DNA from: Desulfosarcina alkanivorans
Lineage (GTDB): Bacteria > Desulfobacterota > Desulfobacteria > Desulfobacterales > Desulfosarcinaceae
Direction of reading: 5' to 3'
DNA length: 64,000 nucleotides
NCBI RefSeq assembly: GCF_009688945.1
Contig: NZ_AP021874.1
Span: 6,014,001 to 6,078,000 of the forward strand
This document shows positions 43,371 to 52,404 of this stretch, one piece after another. Numbering within the stretch: the first letter of the stretch is position 1; the number at the start of each line of letters is the position of its first letter. The position numbers were made by a program, and so were the translations under genes. The notes under the pieces were generated by a model. The model ran no database searches and had not been told where the DNA came from. It was given only the letters and a program-made list of their open reading frames with translations.

Positions 43371-43604
43371 ATGAAGCCGATGCCGGAATTGTTTAAAAAT
43401 CTGGCCTTATTTCGTATTTTTGCCGCCAGGCCAGCCGCGGAGTTCATTCGCCTGGAAACCGAAACGGAATTTAAGAGCAGAGAAGCCCAGCTGGGTGTCG
43501 TTTTCGAGTGTGCACTCGATGCCATTGCCGAACTCGATCAGGATTTTGGCGTCCTTCTGATGAATCCATCAGTGCGACAGCTGTTTGACGCAGGTCCAGT
43601 TTGA
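43371..43604 (+). pseudogene. GAF/PAS fragment of a sigma-54-type regulator
   Basis: 77 aa (LALFRIFAARPAAEFIRLE, then FECALDAIAELDQDFGVLLMN) matching the junction between GAF and PAS domains of multidomain sigma-54 activators. No AAA+ domain follows, and there is a stop after LFDAGPV. It is a stranded remnant of a third regulator of the type found at 36.8 and 52.4 kb. Confidence 0.6.
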
Positions 43605-43622
43605 TGAAGGGAGGATAGAAAA

Positions 43623-44055
43623 TTGATTCAAAAACGATTAGCAGAAATTGTCCTTAGAACGCCAAATGCGTGAGCATATGGTAAAATTTTATCGTGATGT
43701 TGTCGGGTTTTCTGAATACAAAGACCTGGAGGCCGTAACTTTCCTAAAAATTTCCGATGATCTGAAAGGTCCCCCTCAAGTCATAGCCCTATTAGACAAT
43801 CGAATTCCTTCCAATGGGCCTGGAGAACCTCGATTCGATGGCCACAGCGTCAATCAATCCCCTGTCCACCATATTGCCTTTTCATTGGCCAAACACGATT
43901 TTGAAATTGAGAAAAAGCGGTTTGTCGATCTTGGTCAGGAGATTCGCTCAGCAACGTAAATGCAGATGGGATGGCGTTCCTTTTATGTCTATGACCCCGT
44001 TGGCAATACCATCGAATTTGTTTGCCCGGATGAATCGCTGAACAACGGAAATTAA
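43623..44055 (+). pseudogene. VOC/glyoxalase family protein with frameshift and stop
   Basis: A TTG start at 43623 follows GGGAGG. The protein reads LIQKRLAEIVLRTPNA, then needs a +1 shift at about 43672 to continue EHMVKFYRDVVGFSEYKD, and an in-frame TAA at 43957 interrupts EIRSAT-(stop)-MQMGWRSFYVYDPVG before the metal-ligand-bearing end GNTIEFVCPDESL. Both lesions destroy the second VOC module. Without them it would be a typical 140-aa VOC protein. Confidence 0.75.
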
Positions 44056-44094
44056 AGGGCGGCTTTTGAATTAGGAACTAATGGAGAGGTGGAC

Positions 44095-44673
44095 ATGGTA
44101 TTGCATGAATTATTGTCCGAGTGGGAAGCGCATGGTCTTCAAAACGATGCCGATCAATCGGACAAACTAAAGAAATATCTGAACATTACTCGGGATACGG
44201 GAGAGTTCTTGTCCGTATTGGTCAAGGCGATAAAAGCCCGGACCATCCTCGAAATTGGCACTTCCAACGGTTATTCAACCCTCTGGCTGGCCTCATCCTT
44301 ACTGGCGCGCGGTCAAGTTTACACCATCGAAAAAAATGAAGCCAAAGCGGCCGAAGCCAAGAGAAATTTCGAACGGGCAGGGCTGCTGTACAAAATCACA
44401 CAGCTTGTCGGTGACGTCCGCAGTGAGTTGGCCAAGGTGCCGCAAAATGTTGATATGATCTTTTTGGATGCCGACAGGTCTTTGTACCTGTCCCTTGCAG
44501 AGAAGCTGTTTGACCTGCTTAATACCGGCGGCCTTCTGGTGTGTGATAACGCCGTGTCCCATGAAAGCGAGTTGACCGAATTCGTCGATTGGGTGAGACC
44601 TCACAAGCACTTGTCCGTTTCTTTGGTGCCGGTAGGAAAAGGAGAATTGCTGGTTTACAAAGGCAGTAAATAG
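44095..44673 (+). CDS. SAM-dependent O-methyltransferase (class I, COMT-like)
   Basis: The ATG at 44095 is chosen over the GTG at 44089 because GGAG lies 8 nt upstream. 192 aa: SAM-binding motif I ILEIGTSNGYSTLWLA, acidic loop YTIEKNEAKA, LVGDVRSEL, and the metal-site segment MIFLDADRSLY, then LLVCDNAVSH. These match the small bacterial catechol-type O-methyltransferases, which methylate phenolic or other hydroxyl groups with a divalent metal. It may detoxify catechols or quinols in this gene set. Confidence 0.88.
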   Translation: MVLHELLSEWEAHGLQNDADQSDKLKKYLNITRDTGEFLSVLVKAIKARTILEIGTSNGYSTLWLASSLLARGQVYTIEKNEAKAAEAKRNFERAGLLYKITQLVGDVRSELAKVPQNVDMIFLDADRSLYLSLAEKLFDLLNTGGLLVCDNAVSHESELTEFVDWVRPHKHLSVSLVPVGKGELLVYKGSK

Positions 44674-44687
44674 GCTCAGGAGGTTAT

Positions 44688-44834
44688 CTAGTGCCCATCC
44701 ATAAATGGCCAATTTGTCCGATATCTGCGTTGCGCTCAAAATTTTATCCTCGGAATATCAGCCATATGCCTGCGGTAAAATTTTTCGCGCGCCTTGATCT
44801 CGACCCAATTTGCCTATTTCTGGATGAACACTAG
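44688..44834. repeat. 147-bp MITE-like inverted-repeat element
   Basis: Ends CTAGTGCCCATCCATAAATG and (complement of the right end) CTAGTGTTCATCCAGAAATA are imperfect inverted repeats of about 30 bp. No coding frame inside. It lies between the methyltransferase stop and a truncated DJ-1 gene, suggesting that its arrival accompanied loss of that gene's 5' part. No clear target duplication. Confidence 0.55.
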
Positions 44835-44848
44835 TCTCAGGAAAAAGG

Positions 44849-45067
44849 GTTTCAGCGTTAACCAATGAAGAAGAGGAACTGTTGGGAAAAATCCATATTA
44901 TGCCATTTCTGTTGCAGAACAAACTCATAGAACGTGGTGCTGTGCATATTTATGGTGAGCCCTGGAAAGAAAATGTTGTTGTTGATGGCCGTCTTATTAC
45001 AGGACAAAATCCAGCATCGGCAAAAAAAGTTGCGGACATGATTATTCAACAATTAAATGCACAATAG
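44849..45067 (+). pseudogene. DJ-1/PfpI (type 1 glutamine amidotransferase-like) C-terminal fragment
   Basis: Open frame VSALTNEEEELLGKIHIMPF, then QNKLIERGAV and VVDGRLITGQNPASAKKVAD, which matches the end of Hsp31/PfpI-type proteins (glyoxalase III or protein deglycase-like). The nucleophile-elbow Cys and everything before it are missing. The adjacent MITE-like element marks the breakpoint. Confidence 0.75.
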
Positions 45068-45247
45068 ACCGCTTGACAGCAAGGGGTCTGAATTTTTGCC
45101 CGTGCATTTTTTCATAGAGGGAAATATGGCAATTTAACGGTGATCAGCGAAAATCCTGGACCCTTTGAATCCTGATCGGGGATTGATCACCACAACCTTC
45201 AGGCGGAAGGGATAAAGTCCAGCTTCGATATATTGGAGCTGGTCTCC

Positions 45248-46102
45248 CTATTTAGCAGGTCTGGAAATATGGTGCCCGGCAGCCATATTGGAGAAGAATG
45301 CTGCAACCTCGTTCCATACCTTCGGTTGTCGAACGATGGAACGATGGCCAAACCCGCGTGTTAAGATCAATTTCGATGAGGTCCAACTACGATTGATGGA
45401 CGCTGCATCGCCGAAAGGAACCTCTTGATCATCAATGTCGTGAATAATCAATCCATCATGTTGCAACCCCTTGAGCTTCTCCGCGATGTCTAAATTTTTT
45501 GCAGGAACGCCGACCGCCTCTTCCACTAAGCGGATAAACGTGGACGCACTCTTTGGCGGCAAGCCAATCAATTGAGCAAAGCGTTGCAGCACATTAATCA
45601 TGGAGGAAGGGCTGGAGATCAATACGGTCTTCTCGTAATTCAATCCATTCGAGAGGTTGATTCCTACTGCGCTGCCTCCCATCGAGTGACCAAGAATACC
45701 GTTAAATGGGCCGATCTGTTGGTCGACGGTCTGGATGGCTTCCGCAAACATCAATGGCGTTGATTGCTTACCAAGCGAAAACCCATGAGCCGGTGCGTCG
45801 ACAGCAACAACCTGAAAACCGTTGAGAACCAAGGGGTCGACAAATCCGGCCAACTGTGTCGCACGGCTCTCCCAACCATGCACAAGCAATATCTTCCGTT
45901 TGGACGTTCCCCATGTGATCGCGCTCAAACAGTCGTTTATCGCAAAACGCCTTCCTTGGGCTTCCTTCTCTTTTTCCCACATTCTAACTGGAAAACGTCG
46001 TGGTGTCAGGAAAAAATCCCTGGCCTTCTCTGCGGTTCGCAGAGGCAGAAGATGACCGAAAATTCGGTTTTTCATTTGAATCAGGTGGAGTAAGAGAGTC
46101 AT
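45248..46102 (-). CDS. Alpha/beta hydrolase
   Basis: 284 aa. Oxyanion region LLVHGWESRA, nucleophile elbow GHSMGGSAVG (Ser), an Asp in HDIDDQEVPFG and a His in TRGFGHRSIV complete the triad. The family includes small esterases and lipases; N-terminal TPRRFPVRMWEKEKE-type leaders occur in many uncharacterised members. It is transcribed opposite to its neighbours and ends in the gene-poor stretch after the DJ-1 fragment. Substrate unknown. Confidence 0.85.
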   Translation of the reverse strand: MTLLLHLIQMKNRIFGHLLPLRTAEKARDFFLTPRRFPVRMWEKEKEAQGRRFAINDCLSAITWGTSKRKILLVHGWESRATQLAGFVDPLVLNGFQVVAVDAPAHGFSLGKQSTPLMFAEAIQTVDQQIGPFNGILGHSMGGSAVGINLSNGLNYEKTVLISSPSSMINVLQRFAQLIGLPPKSASTFIRLVEEAVGVPAKNLDIAEKLKGLQHDGLIIHDIDDQEVPFGDAASINRSWTSSKLILTRGFGHRSIVRQPKVWNEVAAFFSNMAAGHHISRPAK

Positions 46103-46534
46103 GATATTTCCTCTTGGCGATGAGTTGCCGTATCCGGGACGATAAAATAAATCGCGATGGATTGGCTCAAAATGTCCAAACGCCCTCGTCGGTATGCTGT
46201 TTGTAGTATCGGACGCATTGCTGTTCTACTCGTTTGTACCTGCATAGAGATCAAACAAGAATTGTACCAATCGTTGAGAATACTTATAAGGCCTTATGAT
46301 TACATATATTCTTTGATGCCGTGTCTCGACTAGACGGTCCATAGCATTTAATGAAATCAAAATTTCGTGGGAAAGCCATGAAATATCGTTGCAGTCTCAT
46401 TCGTTGAAGGTTTCTTTTTTCATATAATATCAAGATATTGCAAATCTTCGTGGCCTGGCATGTAACTTGTAAATGTGCTGGTACGACACAAGCAAGTGCC
46501 GCATATAACAAATACACTGGAAAGGACCAGACCA
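46103..46534. other. Gene-free divergent promoter region
   Basis: No gene is seen. It contains the TCAAAATTTCGT element (46357-46368, near match to ACGAAATTTCGT), and a sigma-54-like promoter at 46456. Confidence 0.5.
46456..46470 (+). promoter_or_regulatory. Sigma-54-like promoter upstream of AhpD-like gene
   Basis: TGGCAT-N5-TTGT with GG-N10-GT spacing, 65 bp upstream of the start codon. Best match of the four candidates in the window. Confidence 0.6.
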
Positions 46535-47089
46535 ATGACACGTATCAAGCCTGTTGAACCGTCCAAAGCTCAGGGGAAATCTCGTGAACTTTTGGAGACT
46601 GTAAAAAAGCAAATGGGATCCGTACCCAACATTTTTAAAGGCTTTGCTAATTCGCCGGCGGTGCTCGAATTTTATTTGGCCCAGAGCAAGGCACTGGCGG
46701 ATGGCGATCTCGACCCGAAACTTCGGGAGACGATCGCGGTAACTTTGGCCAGCATCAACCAATGTGACTATTGCGTTTCTGCCCACACCTATCTTGGAAA
46801 GAAGGCGGGGATCGCCCCGTCTGAGCTGGCCGCCAATCTAGAGGGTCGATCAGAAGATGCAAAGACCGGTACTGCCTTGCGTTTTGCCAGAGCTGTTGCA
46901 GACACACGTGGCCGCATCGAGGATAATGACCTTAAGCGTGTCCGCGATGCCGGCTTTAGCGAAGGTGAAATCGTAGAGATTATCGCGCATGTAGGAATGA
47001 ACCTGTTCACCAACTATTTTAACAACGTAGCGCGCACCGAGATCGATTTCCCGCACGTGGATACCGCACAGAGGGCATCGGCCGCATAG
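46535..47089 (+). CDS. AhpD-like carboxymuconolactone decarboxylase family peroxidase
   Basis: The ATG at 46535 follows AAAGGA; the ORF extends upstream through the promoter and is not used. 184 aa with the redox motif CDYCVSAH (Cys-X-X-Cys plus His) in the context TLASINQCDYCVSAHTYLG, characteristic of AhpD/CMD peroxidase-related proteins. They reduce peroxides or recycle dithiol partners. It stands behind a sigma-54-like promoter and upstream of two OsmC selenoproteins, so a peroxide or electrophile-response unit is likely. Confidence 0.88.
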   Translation: MTRIKPVEPSKAQGKSRELLETVKKQMGSVPNIFKGFANSPAVLEFYLAQSKALADGDLDPKLRETIAVTLASINQCDYCVSAHTYLGKKAGIAPSELAANLEGRSEDAKTGTALRFARAVADTRGRIEDNDLKRVRDAGFSEGEIVEIIAHVGMNLFTNYFNNVARTEIDFPHVDTAQRASAA

Positions 47090-47155
47090 GCATGTCCAAG
47101 GGAAAGGGCATATATTTTTTCACGATCGGCGTGTGAAGTAACCGACTGTTTCTCC

Positions 47156-47186
47156 GGGCCGGCTCGGTGCCCTACCGTGCCGGCCC
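47156..47186 (+). terminator. Hairpin terminator after the AhpD-like gene
   Basis: GGGCCGGC...GCCGGCCC stem followed by TTGATTCAG. The same hairpin with its flanks (GTGTGAAGTAA...TTGATTCAG) occurs after the cupredoxin gene at 58491. Confidence 0.6.
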
Positions 47187-47265
47187 TTGATTCAGCTGAA
47201 ACGTACAAAATGGTCACAGCTATCCGTTGACGGCTGGCTCGGCCTATCGGAAGGGAGGACATGCT

Positions 47266-47763
47266 ATGGCACTAAATGTCACCATTCATTCGATGGCAGG
47301 TGAGCGCTATGCTCAAGTGATCGAGACTGGCCGGCATACGCTGGCTGCCGACCGGTCTAAAAAATTCGGCGGTTCCGACAGGGGCCCGGGTCCCTATTCT
47401 TTCCTGCTGGCCGCACTGGGTTCTTGAGCGGCGATCACACTTCGCATGTATGCGGAGCGAAAAAGGATCCCCTTGGAGGATGTCCGCATCCAACTCAGCC
47501 ACCACCGAACGGACCCGGTGCAGTTCCCGGATGGAAAAACCGCATTGGGAAAGCTTGATGCCATTGATGGGTCTATCGAACTGATCGGCGACCTGGACGC
47601 CAATCAGCGCAGCCGGCTTTTGGAGATCGCCGGTCGCTGTTGGATGCATCGCACCTTGAGTGCCGGCGTGGCGATAGAATTTCATCTTCATAAGGAACCA
47701 CCAGCAGGTTTACCTCGACAACCAATTGTTCAAGTCGTAGACACGGAGAGTATACCACAGTGA
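47266..47763 (+). CDS. OsmC-family peroxidase, selenoprotein (Sec at UGA 47425)
   Basis: ATG at 47266 with GGGAGG 8 nt upstream. Residues 1-53 end LLAALGS; the TGA at 47425-47427 stands exactly where OsmC proteins carry the peroxidatic Cys, and the same frame continues AAITLRMYAERKRIPLEDV (the conserved helix) to 47763. Length with Sec 165 aa. A CTTCGCAT/ATGCGGAG hairpin lies just downstream of the UGA, a bacterial SECIS candidate. OsmC/Ohr proteins reduce organic hydroperoxides; selenium would raise reactivity. A frame broken by mutation is less likely because the neighbouring paralogue has UGA at the same codon. Confidence 0.85.
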
Positions 47764-47789
47764 GACAACCGACCGGAAAGGAGATAGTC

Positions 47790-48218
47790 ATGGCACAAGA
47801 AGTAGTCGTACGTTCGGTAATAGGTGAGCGTTTCACGCAAATCATTGAAACTGCCAAGCATCAATTCTTAGCAGATGAACCGGAGCCATTTGGCGGCTCT
47901 GATCGTGGGCCGGGGCCATATGATTACCTGCTTGCGGCACTTGGATCCTGAACTTCCATGACACTCCGCATGTATGCGGAGCGGAAAGGGTTCGAGCTGC
48001 ATAGTGTTGAAGTCCGTCTCAGCCATAGCAGGATTCATGCAACAGATTGCGGAGACTGCGGGACGAAAAAAGGGATGCTCGATCAGATCAGCAGTGAGAT
48101 CCATATGGAAGGAAATCTCGATGACGTTCAAAGGAAACGGCTCTTGGAAATCGCCACCCGTTGCCCGGTTCACCGCACCCTTTCTTCCGAAATCAAGATA
48201 CGAACGTCCGAGGTATAG
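47790..48218 (+). CDS. OsmC-family peroxidase, selenoprotein (Sec at UGA 47949)
   Basis: ATG at 47790 after AAAGGAG, 26 nt behind the first OsmC gene. The frame reads ...YDYLLAALGS-(TGA 47949-47951)-TSMTLRMYAERKGF, again replacing the peroxidatic Cys. The palindrome CTCCGCATGTATGCGGAG begins 12 nt after the UGA, a SECIS-like stem. The product is 142 aa with a second half containing CGDCGTKKG and CPVHRTLSSEIKI (the resolving Cys region). The two genes are clearly paralogous but diverged. Confidence 0.87.
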
Positions 48219-48373
48219 AGAACGTACCAGACTATTTCAGGACGCAGGCATGACCGGTACGGAGCCGCCGATACAGCAAAACTTTTCTTCGGCGTTCCTT
48301 TTTTGAGATCCAGCGAGGCGGACCTTTTGCCGGAATCATTTACGGACGAACAAAAAACTACCAGGAGGAAACC

Positions 48374-49045
48374 ATGAATCTGGTATCGGTCAATGTAGGT
48401 ATGCCCAAAACGGTGGAGCACTTGGGCCGCAAGGTGAGCACCGGGATCTTCAAATCGCCGGTGGACGGAAGGGTGATGGTGCGCAAGCTCAATGTGGATG
48501 GTGACGGCCAAGCCGACCTTACGGTCCATGGCGGCGTGTATAAGGCCGTGTATGCTTACGATCTCGAAAACATCCTCTATTGGCAACGGGTGCTGGACCG
48601 GGACGACATCGGTTTTGGGCACTTCGGCGAGAATTTCACCGTTGAGGAGATGCCGGACGATCGGATCCACATCGGCGACGTCTTCCGAGTCGGGAGTGCG
48701 CTGCTTGAGGTGACTCAACCTCGTGTGCCCTGTTTCAAAATGGAAATGAAGATGGATCTGCCGGGTTTTTCACGGCAGTTTATCACCAGCGGCCGCCTTG
48801 GTTTCTGTTTTCGGGTTTTGGAGGAGGGGGAAGTCGGTGCCGGCGACGAGATCGAGCTGATTACGACCGGGCCTGGGAAAATTACCGTGTGGGACTTTGC
48901 CCGCCTCTATTTTTTCGACTACGACAACCTCGAAAAAATCCGTCGGCTCATACGCATCCCCGCCGTTCCCCCGGATTGGGTCCGGGTTTTCGAAGAAATC
49001 CTGACCTCTTCCGGTGAAAAGCGACTAACACGCATGCCGCAATAA
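48374..49045 (+). CDS. MOSC-domain protein (first half of a split MOSC-reductase)
   Basis: ATG at 48374 with AGGAGG upstream. 223 aa: VNVGMPKTVEHLGRKVSTGI, LTVHGGVYKAVYAYDLE, FGENFTVEEM and the conserved QPRVPCFKME, whose Cys carries sulfur or molybdenum cofactor in MOSC proteins. C-terminal part as in YiiM-like proteins. The TAA at 49043 is followed in the same frame by RAWKGFRHFIVDKKVPES, the expected continuation of fused MOSC-FAD-2Fe2S proteins. Confidence 0.85.
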   Translation: MNLVSVNVGMPKTVEHLGRKVSTGIFKSPVDGRVMVRKLNVDGDGQADLTVHGGVYKAVYAYDLENILYWQRVLDRDDIGFGHFGENFTVEEMPDDRIHIGDVFRVGSALLEVTQPRVPCFKMEMKMDLPGFSRQFITSGRLGFCFRVLEEGEVGAGDEIELITTGPGKITVWDFARLYFFDYDNLEKIRRLIRIPAVPPDWVRVFEEILTSSGEKRLTRMPQ

Positions 49046-49075
49046 AGAGCATGGAAAGGGTTTCGGCACTTTATC

Positions 49076-50125
49076 GTGGATAAGAAGGTGCCGGAAAGCC
49101 AGACAATCACCTCTTTTTACCTGATTCCTGAAGACAGGCTGCCACTACCTGTTTACATGGTCGGCCAATTTTTGACGTTCCGGCTGACCACTCCCGGCCG
49201 ACCCAAACCGATCATCCGCACCTACTCGCTATCGGAATGCCCCTGCCATGCCGAATACTACCGGATAACCATAAAAAAAGAACCGTCACACCAAGATTCG
49301 GACAATGTTTCCGGTTCCAACTACTTTCATGATGTCGTCGAGCCCGGCACCCGCCTGCAGGTGGCAGCCCCACGCGGCGACTTTTTTCTTGATCCCCAGA
49401 AGGAAAGCCCAATTGTTCTGCTCAGCGGCGGGGTGGGTCTGACGCCGATGATCAGCATGCTCAATGCCGTCGCCGACTCCGGTAAGAAAAGGCCGACCTG
49501 GTTTATCCATGGCACCCGCAACGGCGTCCATCACGCCATGTGCAAGCATATGCGCCAAGTTGCCGCAGGAAACGAGGACATCAAGGTACACATCCGCTAC
49601 AGCCAGCCCCGTCCGGAAGATATCGAGGGGCGTGAGTATGACAGTGTCGGTCATGTGGACCTGGACCTTTTGAAAGCACTTTTACCCGGAACGGACATGG
49701 AGTTTTTTCTCTGCGGGCCTCCGCCTTTCATGAATGGCTTACTGAAGAGCCTGTGGGAATGGGGCGTACCGGAAACACGCATTCGCTTCGAGCTTTTTGG
49801 CCCTGCCACCCTTCTGCAAGAGGGCACTAGCGTCAGACGCCGCAAGAAGGAAACAACCTTCGAAGAAAAGGCTTATGAGGTCAAGTTTTCAGCGTCCGGA
49901 ATTACCGCAAAATGGGATCCCGAGTACGAAAACCTGCTTGAATTTGCAGAAGATCAGGGCGTGTTTCCGGATTTTAGCTGCCGCTCCGGAATCTGTCACA
50001 CGTGCCAATACAAAATTTCAAGAGGTGAAGTCGATTACAATTTCGAGCCTTTGGATCCACCCTATCCCGGCCAGGCGCTCCTCTGCTGCTCGCGTCCACG
50101 GTCAAACCTGGTGATCGATGTTTGA
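49076..50125 (+). CDS. FAD/NAD-binding oxidoreductase with C-terminal 2Fe-2S ferredoxin domain
   Basis: A GTG at 49076 is the first usable start, but no ribosome-binding site is visible and homology begins upstream of it. 349 aa: FAD domain (PIIRTYSLSECP), NAD domain (LLSGGVGLTPMISML and CGPPPFMNGLLKSL), then a plant-type 2Fe-2S domain with CRSGICHTCQYK and a last Cys in LLCCSRPR. This is the reductase part of MOSC-reductase fusions (phthalate-dioxygenase-reductase-like). It probably passes electrons from NAD(P)H to a MOSC-bound or molybdenum-linked substrate. Confidence 0.85.
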   Translation: MDKKVPESQTITSFYLIPEDRLPLPVYMVGQFLTFRLTTPGRPKPIIRTYSLSECPCHAEYYRITIKKEPSHQDSDNVSGSNYFHDVVEPGTRLQVAAPRGDFFLDPQKESPIVLLSGGVGLTPMISMLNAVADSGKKRPTWFIHGTRNGVHHAMCKHMRQVAAGNEDIKVHIRYSQPRPEDIEGREYDSVGHVDLDLLKALLPGTDMEFFLCGPPPFMNGLLKSLWEWGVPETRIRFELFGPATLLQEGTSVRRRKKETTFEEKAYEVKFSASGITAKWDPEYENLLEFAEDQGVFPDFSCRSGICHTCQYKISRGEVDYNFEPLDPPYPGQALLCCSRPRSNLVIDV

Positions 50126-51616
50126 AACCCAGAGCCGTTATAGATCGCCGTATTTTTAATGAGAGATTTTCCAAGAAAATGCTTCCCCGGTATAAACTAT
50201 TCCTCCTGTTATCGCTTGCGGGCTTTCTAATGGCATGGACATCAATTACTCGCCACCCGGACTTGGGCCATCTATACGACAGTCTGGCCCAAACGAAAGA
50301 CCTCTACCGCAATCCGGTTATTGTCATGCCGGGACTGCTAGGCCCGCGGTTGGTGCAACAAACCTCAGGCCGCATTGTTTGGGGAGCATTCGGGCTCGGT
50401 CAGGTAGACCCCAATACACCAGAGGGCGCGAGGATGGTGGGGCTGCCCATGCGAAAAGGCAGTTCACTATCAGCTCTGCGAGACGACACGGTGTCCGAAG
50501 GTGCGCTGGACCGGTTCATCCATAATGCTCTTGGCGTTCCTGTAGAATTAAATGCCAACTACCATATTTTAAGAGTCTTGGGGGTTGGCGGCTACCGCGA
50601 TCAGGGGCTTGCAGACGTGATCGACTACGGAGACCAGCACTTCACCTGCTTTCAGTTCGACTACGAATGGCGCAGGGACATCGTCGAAAGTGCCGTTCAG
50701 CTATATCGTTTTATCAGGGTAAAACAAGCCTATATCAAGCGGCCGGTTGCGAAGCGGTTTGCGGTAAAGATCGAACATGTCAAATTTGATATGGTAGCAC
50801 ATTCCATGGGCGGATTGGTGGCACGGTATTATATCCGATACGGCACCCAAGAACTCCCCCTGGATGGAAGCCTGCCGGAGTTAAACTGGAAGGGGCTCGA
50901 AATATCGAACGTCTGGTGATGATCGGCCCACCCAATGCTGGTCTGCTGGACTCGCTGCTGCATTTATCCGAAGGGATAAAACCGGTAACACGCATTCCAA
51001 CTTACCCGGCCGCGATTGTCGGCACCATGCCGTCGGCATACCAACTGTTGCCTCCTACTCGTCACCAGCCGGTTTTGGACAGCAGCGGAAATCCCGTCAA
51101 GGATCTGTATGCTCCCGAGCTTTGGCGTCGAAATCATTGGGGTTTGGCCGACCCCCGGCAGGAAAAGGTCCTAAAAGAACTCTTGCCTGAGATCCAAGAC
51201 GCCTGGAAACGACGCGAAATTGCGCTCGACCATCAAGCCAAATCTTTGCACCGGGCGAAACAATTTGCCGCCGCCATGGACCTACCGGCACGCTCGCCGG
51301 CAGGTATCCAATTATTTCTGGTGGCAGGGATTCGAACCCCACGAACAGGACCGCTCAATTCGACGCCGATGGGAAACTGTGGGTCATTGAGAAAGGTGCT
51401 GGTGACGGCTCGGTATTACGTAGCAGTTCCTTGCTTGATGAACGTCTATCATCGCAATCGAATCAGCGGCTGAAATCGCCGATCTTCTGGAACCAGGTGC
51501 TTTTTCTTTTTTCGGATCATCTGGGTTTGACAAAAGATCCGGTCTTCACGGATAACATCCTTTATTTTTTATTGGAACAACCAACAATTCAGCACCTCCA
51601 TGGAGGTGGCATATGA
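50122..51616 (+). pseudogene. LCAT-like alpha/beta hydrolase, frameshifted
   Basis: Begins with a TTG at 50122 overlapping the preceding stop, or ATG 50179, with a signal segment (LPRYKLFLLLSLAGFLMAW). VIVMPGLLGPRLV and VAHSMGGLVARYYIRYG (Ser elbow) identify a lecithin:cholesterol acyltransferase-like lipase. The frame breaks at about 50900 (NIERLVMIGPPNAG lies in the next frame) and again at about 51330, where WVIEKGAGDGSVLRSS-type sequence continues in a third frame. Either a decayed gene or two sequencing indels. Confidence 0.75.
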
Positions 51617-52317
51617 AAAACTATGATGCCGTTGCCGTCGGCGCAGGCACCGCGGGCCAGACCGCAGCCCATGAACTGCGCGCTCACGGACTTGAAGTCG
51701 CCCTGGTGGACAATAGCGGACGGCCGGGGGGGAGTGTGCGCCCTGGCGGCGTGCCAGGCCAAGAAGTACTTTTATGAGGTAACCGAAACCGTGGCCCGTG
51801 CCCAGCATCTAACCGGCAGAGGCATACAATCGCCTCTCGTTAGCGATTGGGCCGCGATTCTGGATCGAAAGAACGCTTTCACGGTCAATATTCCGGACAT
51901 TACCGTCAATGGCCTTTACGAGGCCGGCATCGACTATCACGAGGGGACAGCCCGTTTCATCGATCCCGATACCATGGAGCGGGCCGGACACCCAATCTGG
52001 AGAGTCTGGCCCTCGGCCAAGCTGGCGTTGAATATGGCCATCGGGGCATCACAACGGATGCCCGGAGGCGCACCACCCATCCCCGTGTTTCTGCCATCGG
52101 AGATTGTGCCGCAACACCTCAGTTGGCGCGAGTAGCGGATTATGAAGCCTTTGTTGCGGCGGCCAACATCATCGCCGCAATAAAGGGTGACAAACCCCGG
52201 ACGATCAATTATCAGGCCGTGCCGGCCATACTTTTCTCCTATCCCCAGTTGGCCATGGTGGCCAGACGGAGGATGCCCTCGCCCGGGCAGGCACACCATA
52301 CGTCATACGAGGCGTAG
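51613..52317 (+). pseudogene. FAD/NAD disulfide oxidoreductase, frameshifted and internally deleted
   Basis: ATG at 51613 after GGAGGTGG. MKNYDAVAVGAGTAGQTAAHE is the FAD-binding Rossmann start; a frameshift in the G-run near 51730 precedes GVCALAACQAKKYFYE, the redox Cys-x4-Cys region. About 200 residues of the centre are missing before GITTDARRRTT, VSAIGDCA and AVPAILFSYPQLAM, which belong to the C-terminal part in another frame. It resembles glutathione- or mercuric-reductase-like enzymes. Confidence 0.75.
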
Positions 52318-52404
52318 ATAACGTAATTTACCGATCCGGGCACTTAAGGTGAAAAATATGTGATGGATCTATCGAGACCGGTCATCGTCTGTCTCCCGGG
52401 AGGC

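Noticed and set aside
43672..43690. UGA in the VOC frame near 43674 as selenocysteine
   Set aside because: The frame after the UGA ends after seven codons; homology continues only in a shifted frame.
51316..51350. tRNA-like T-arm sequence on the minus strand (GGGGTTCGAATCCCTGCCACC)
   Set aside because: Only a T-arm-like stretch; no matching acceptor, D or anticodon arms upstream, and it lies in coding sequence of the LCAT-like pseudogene.
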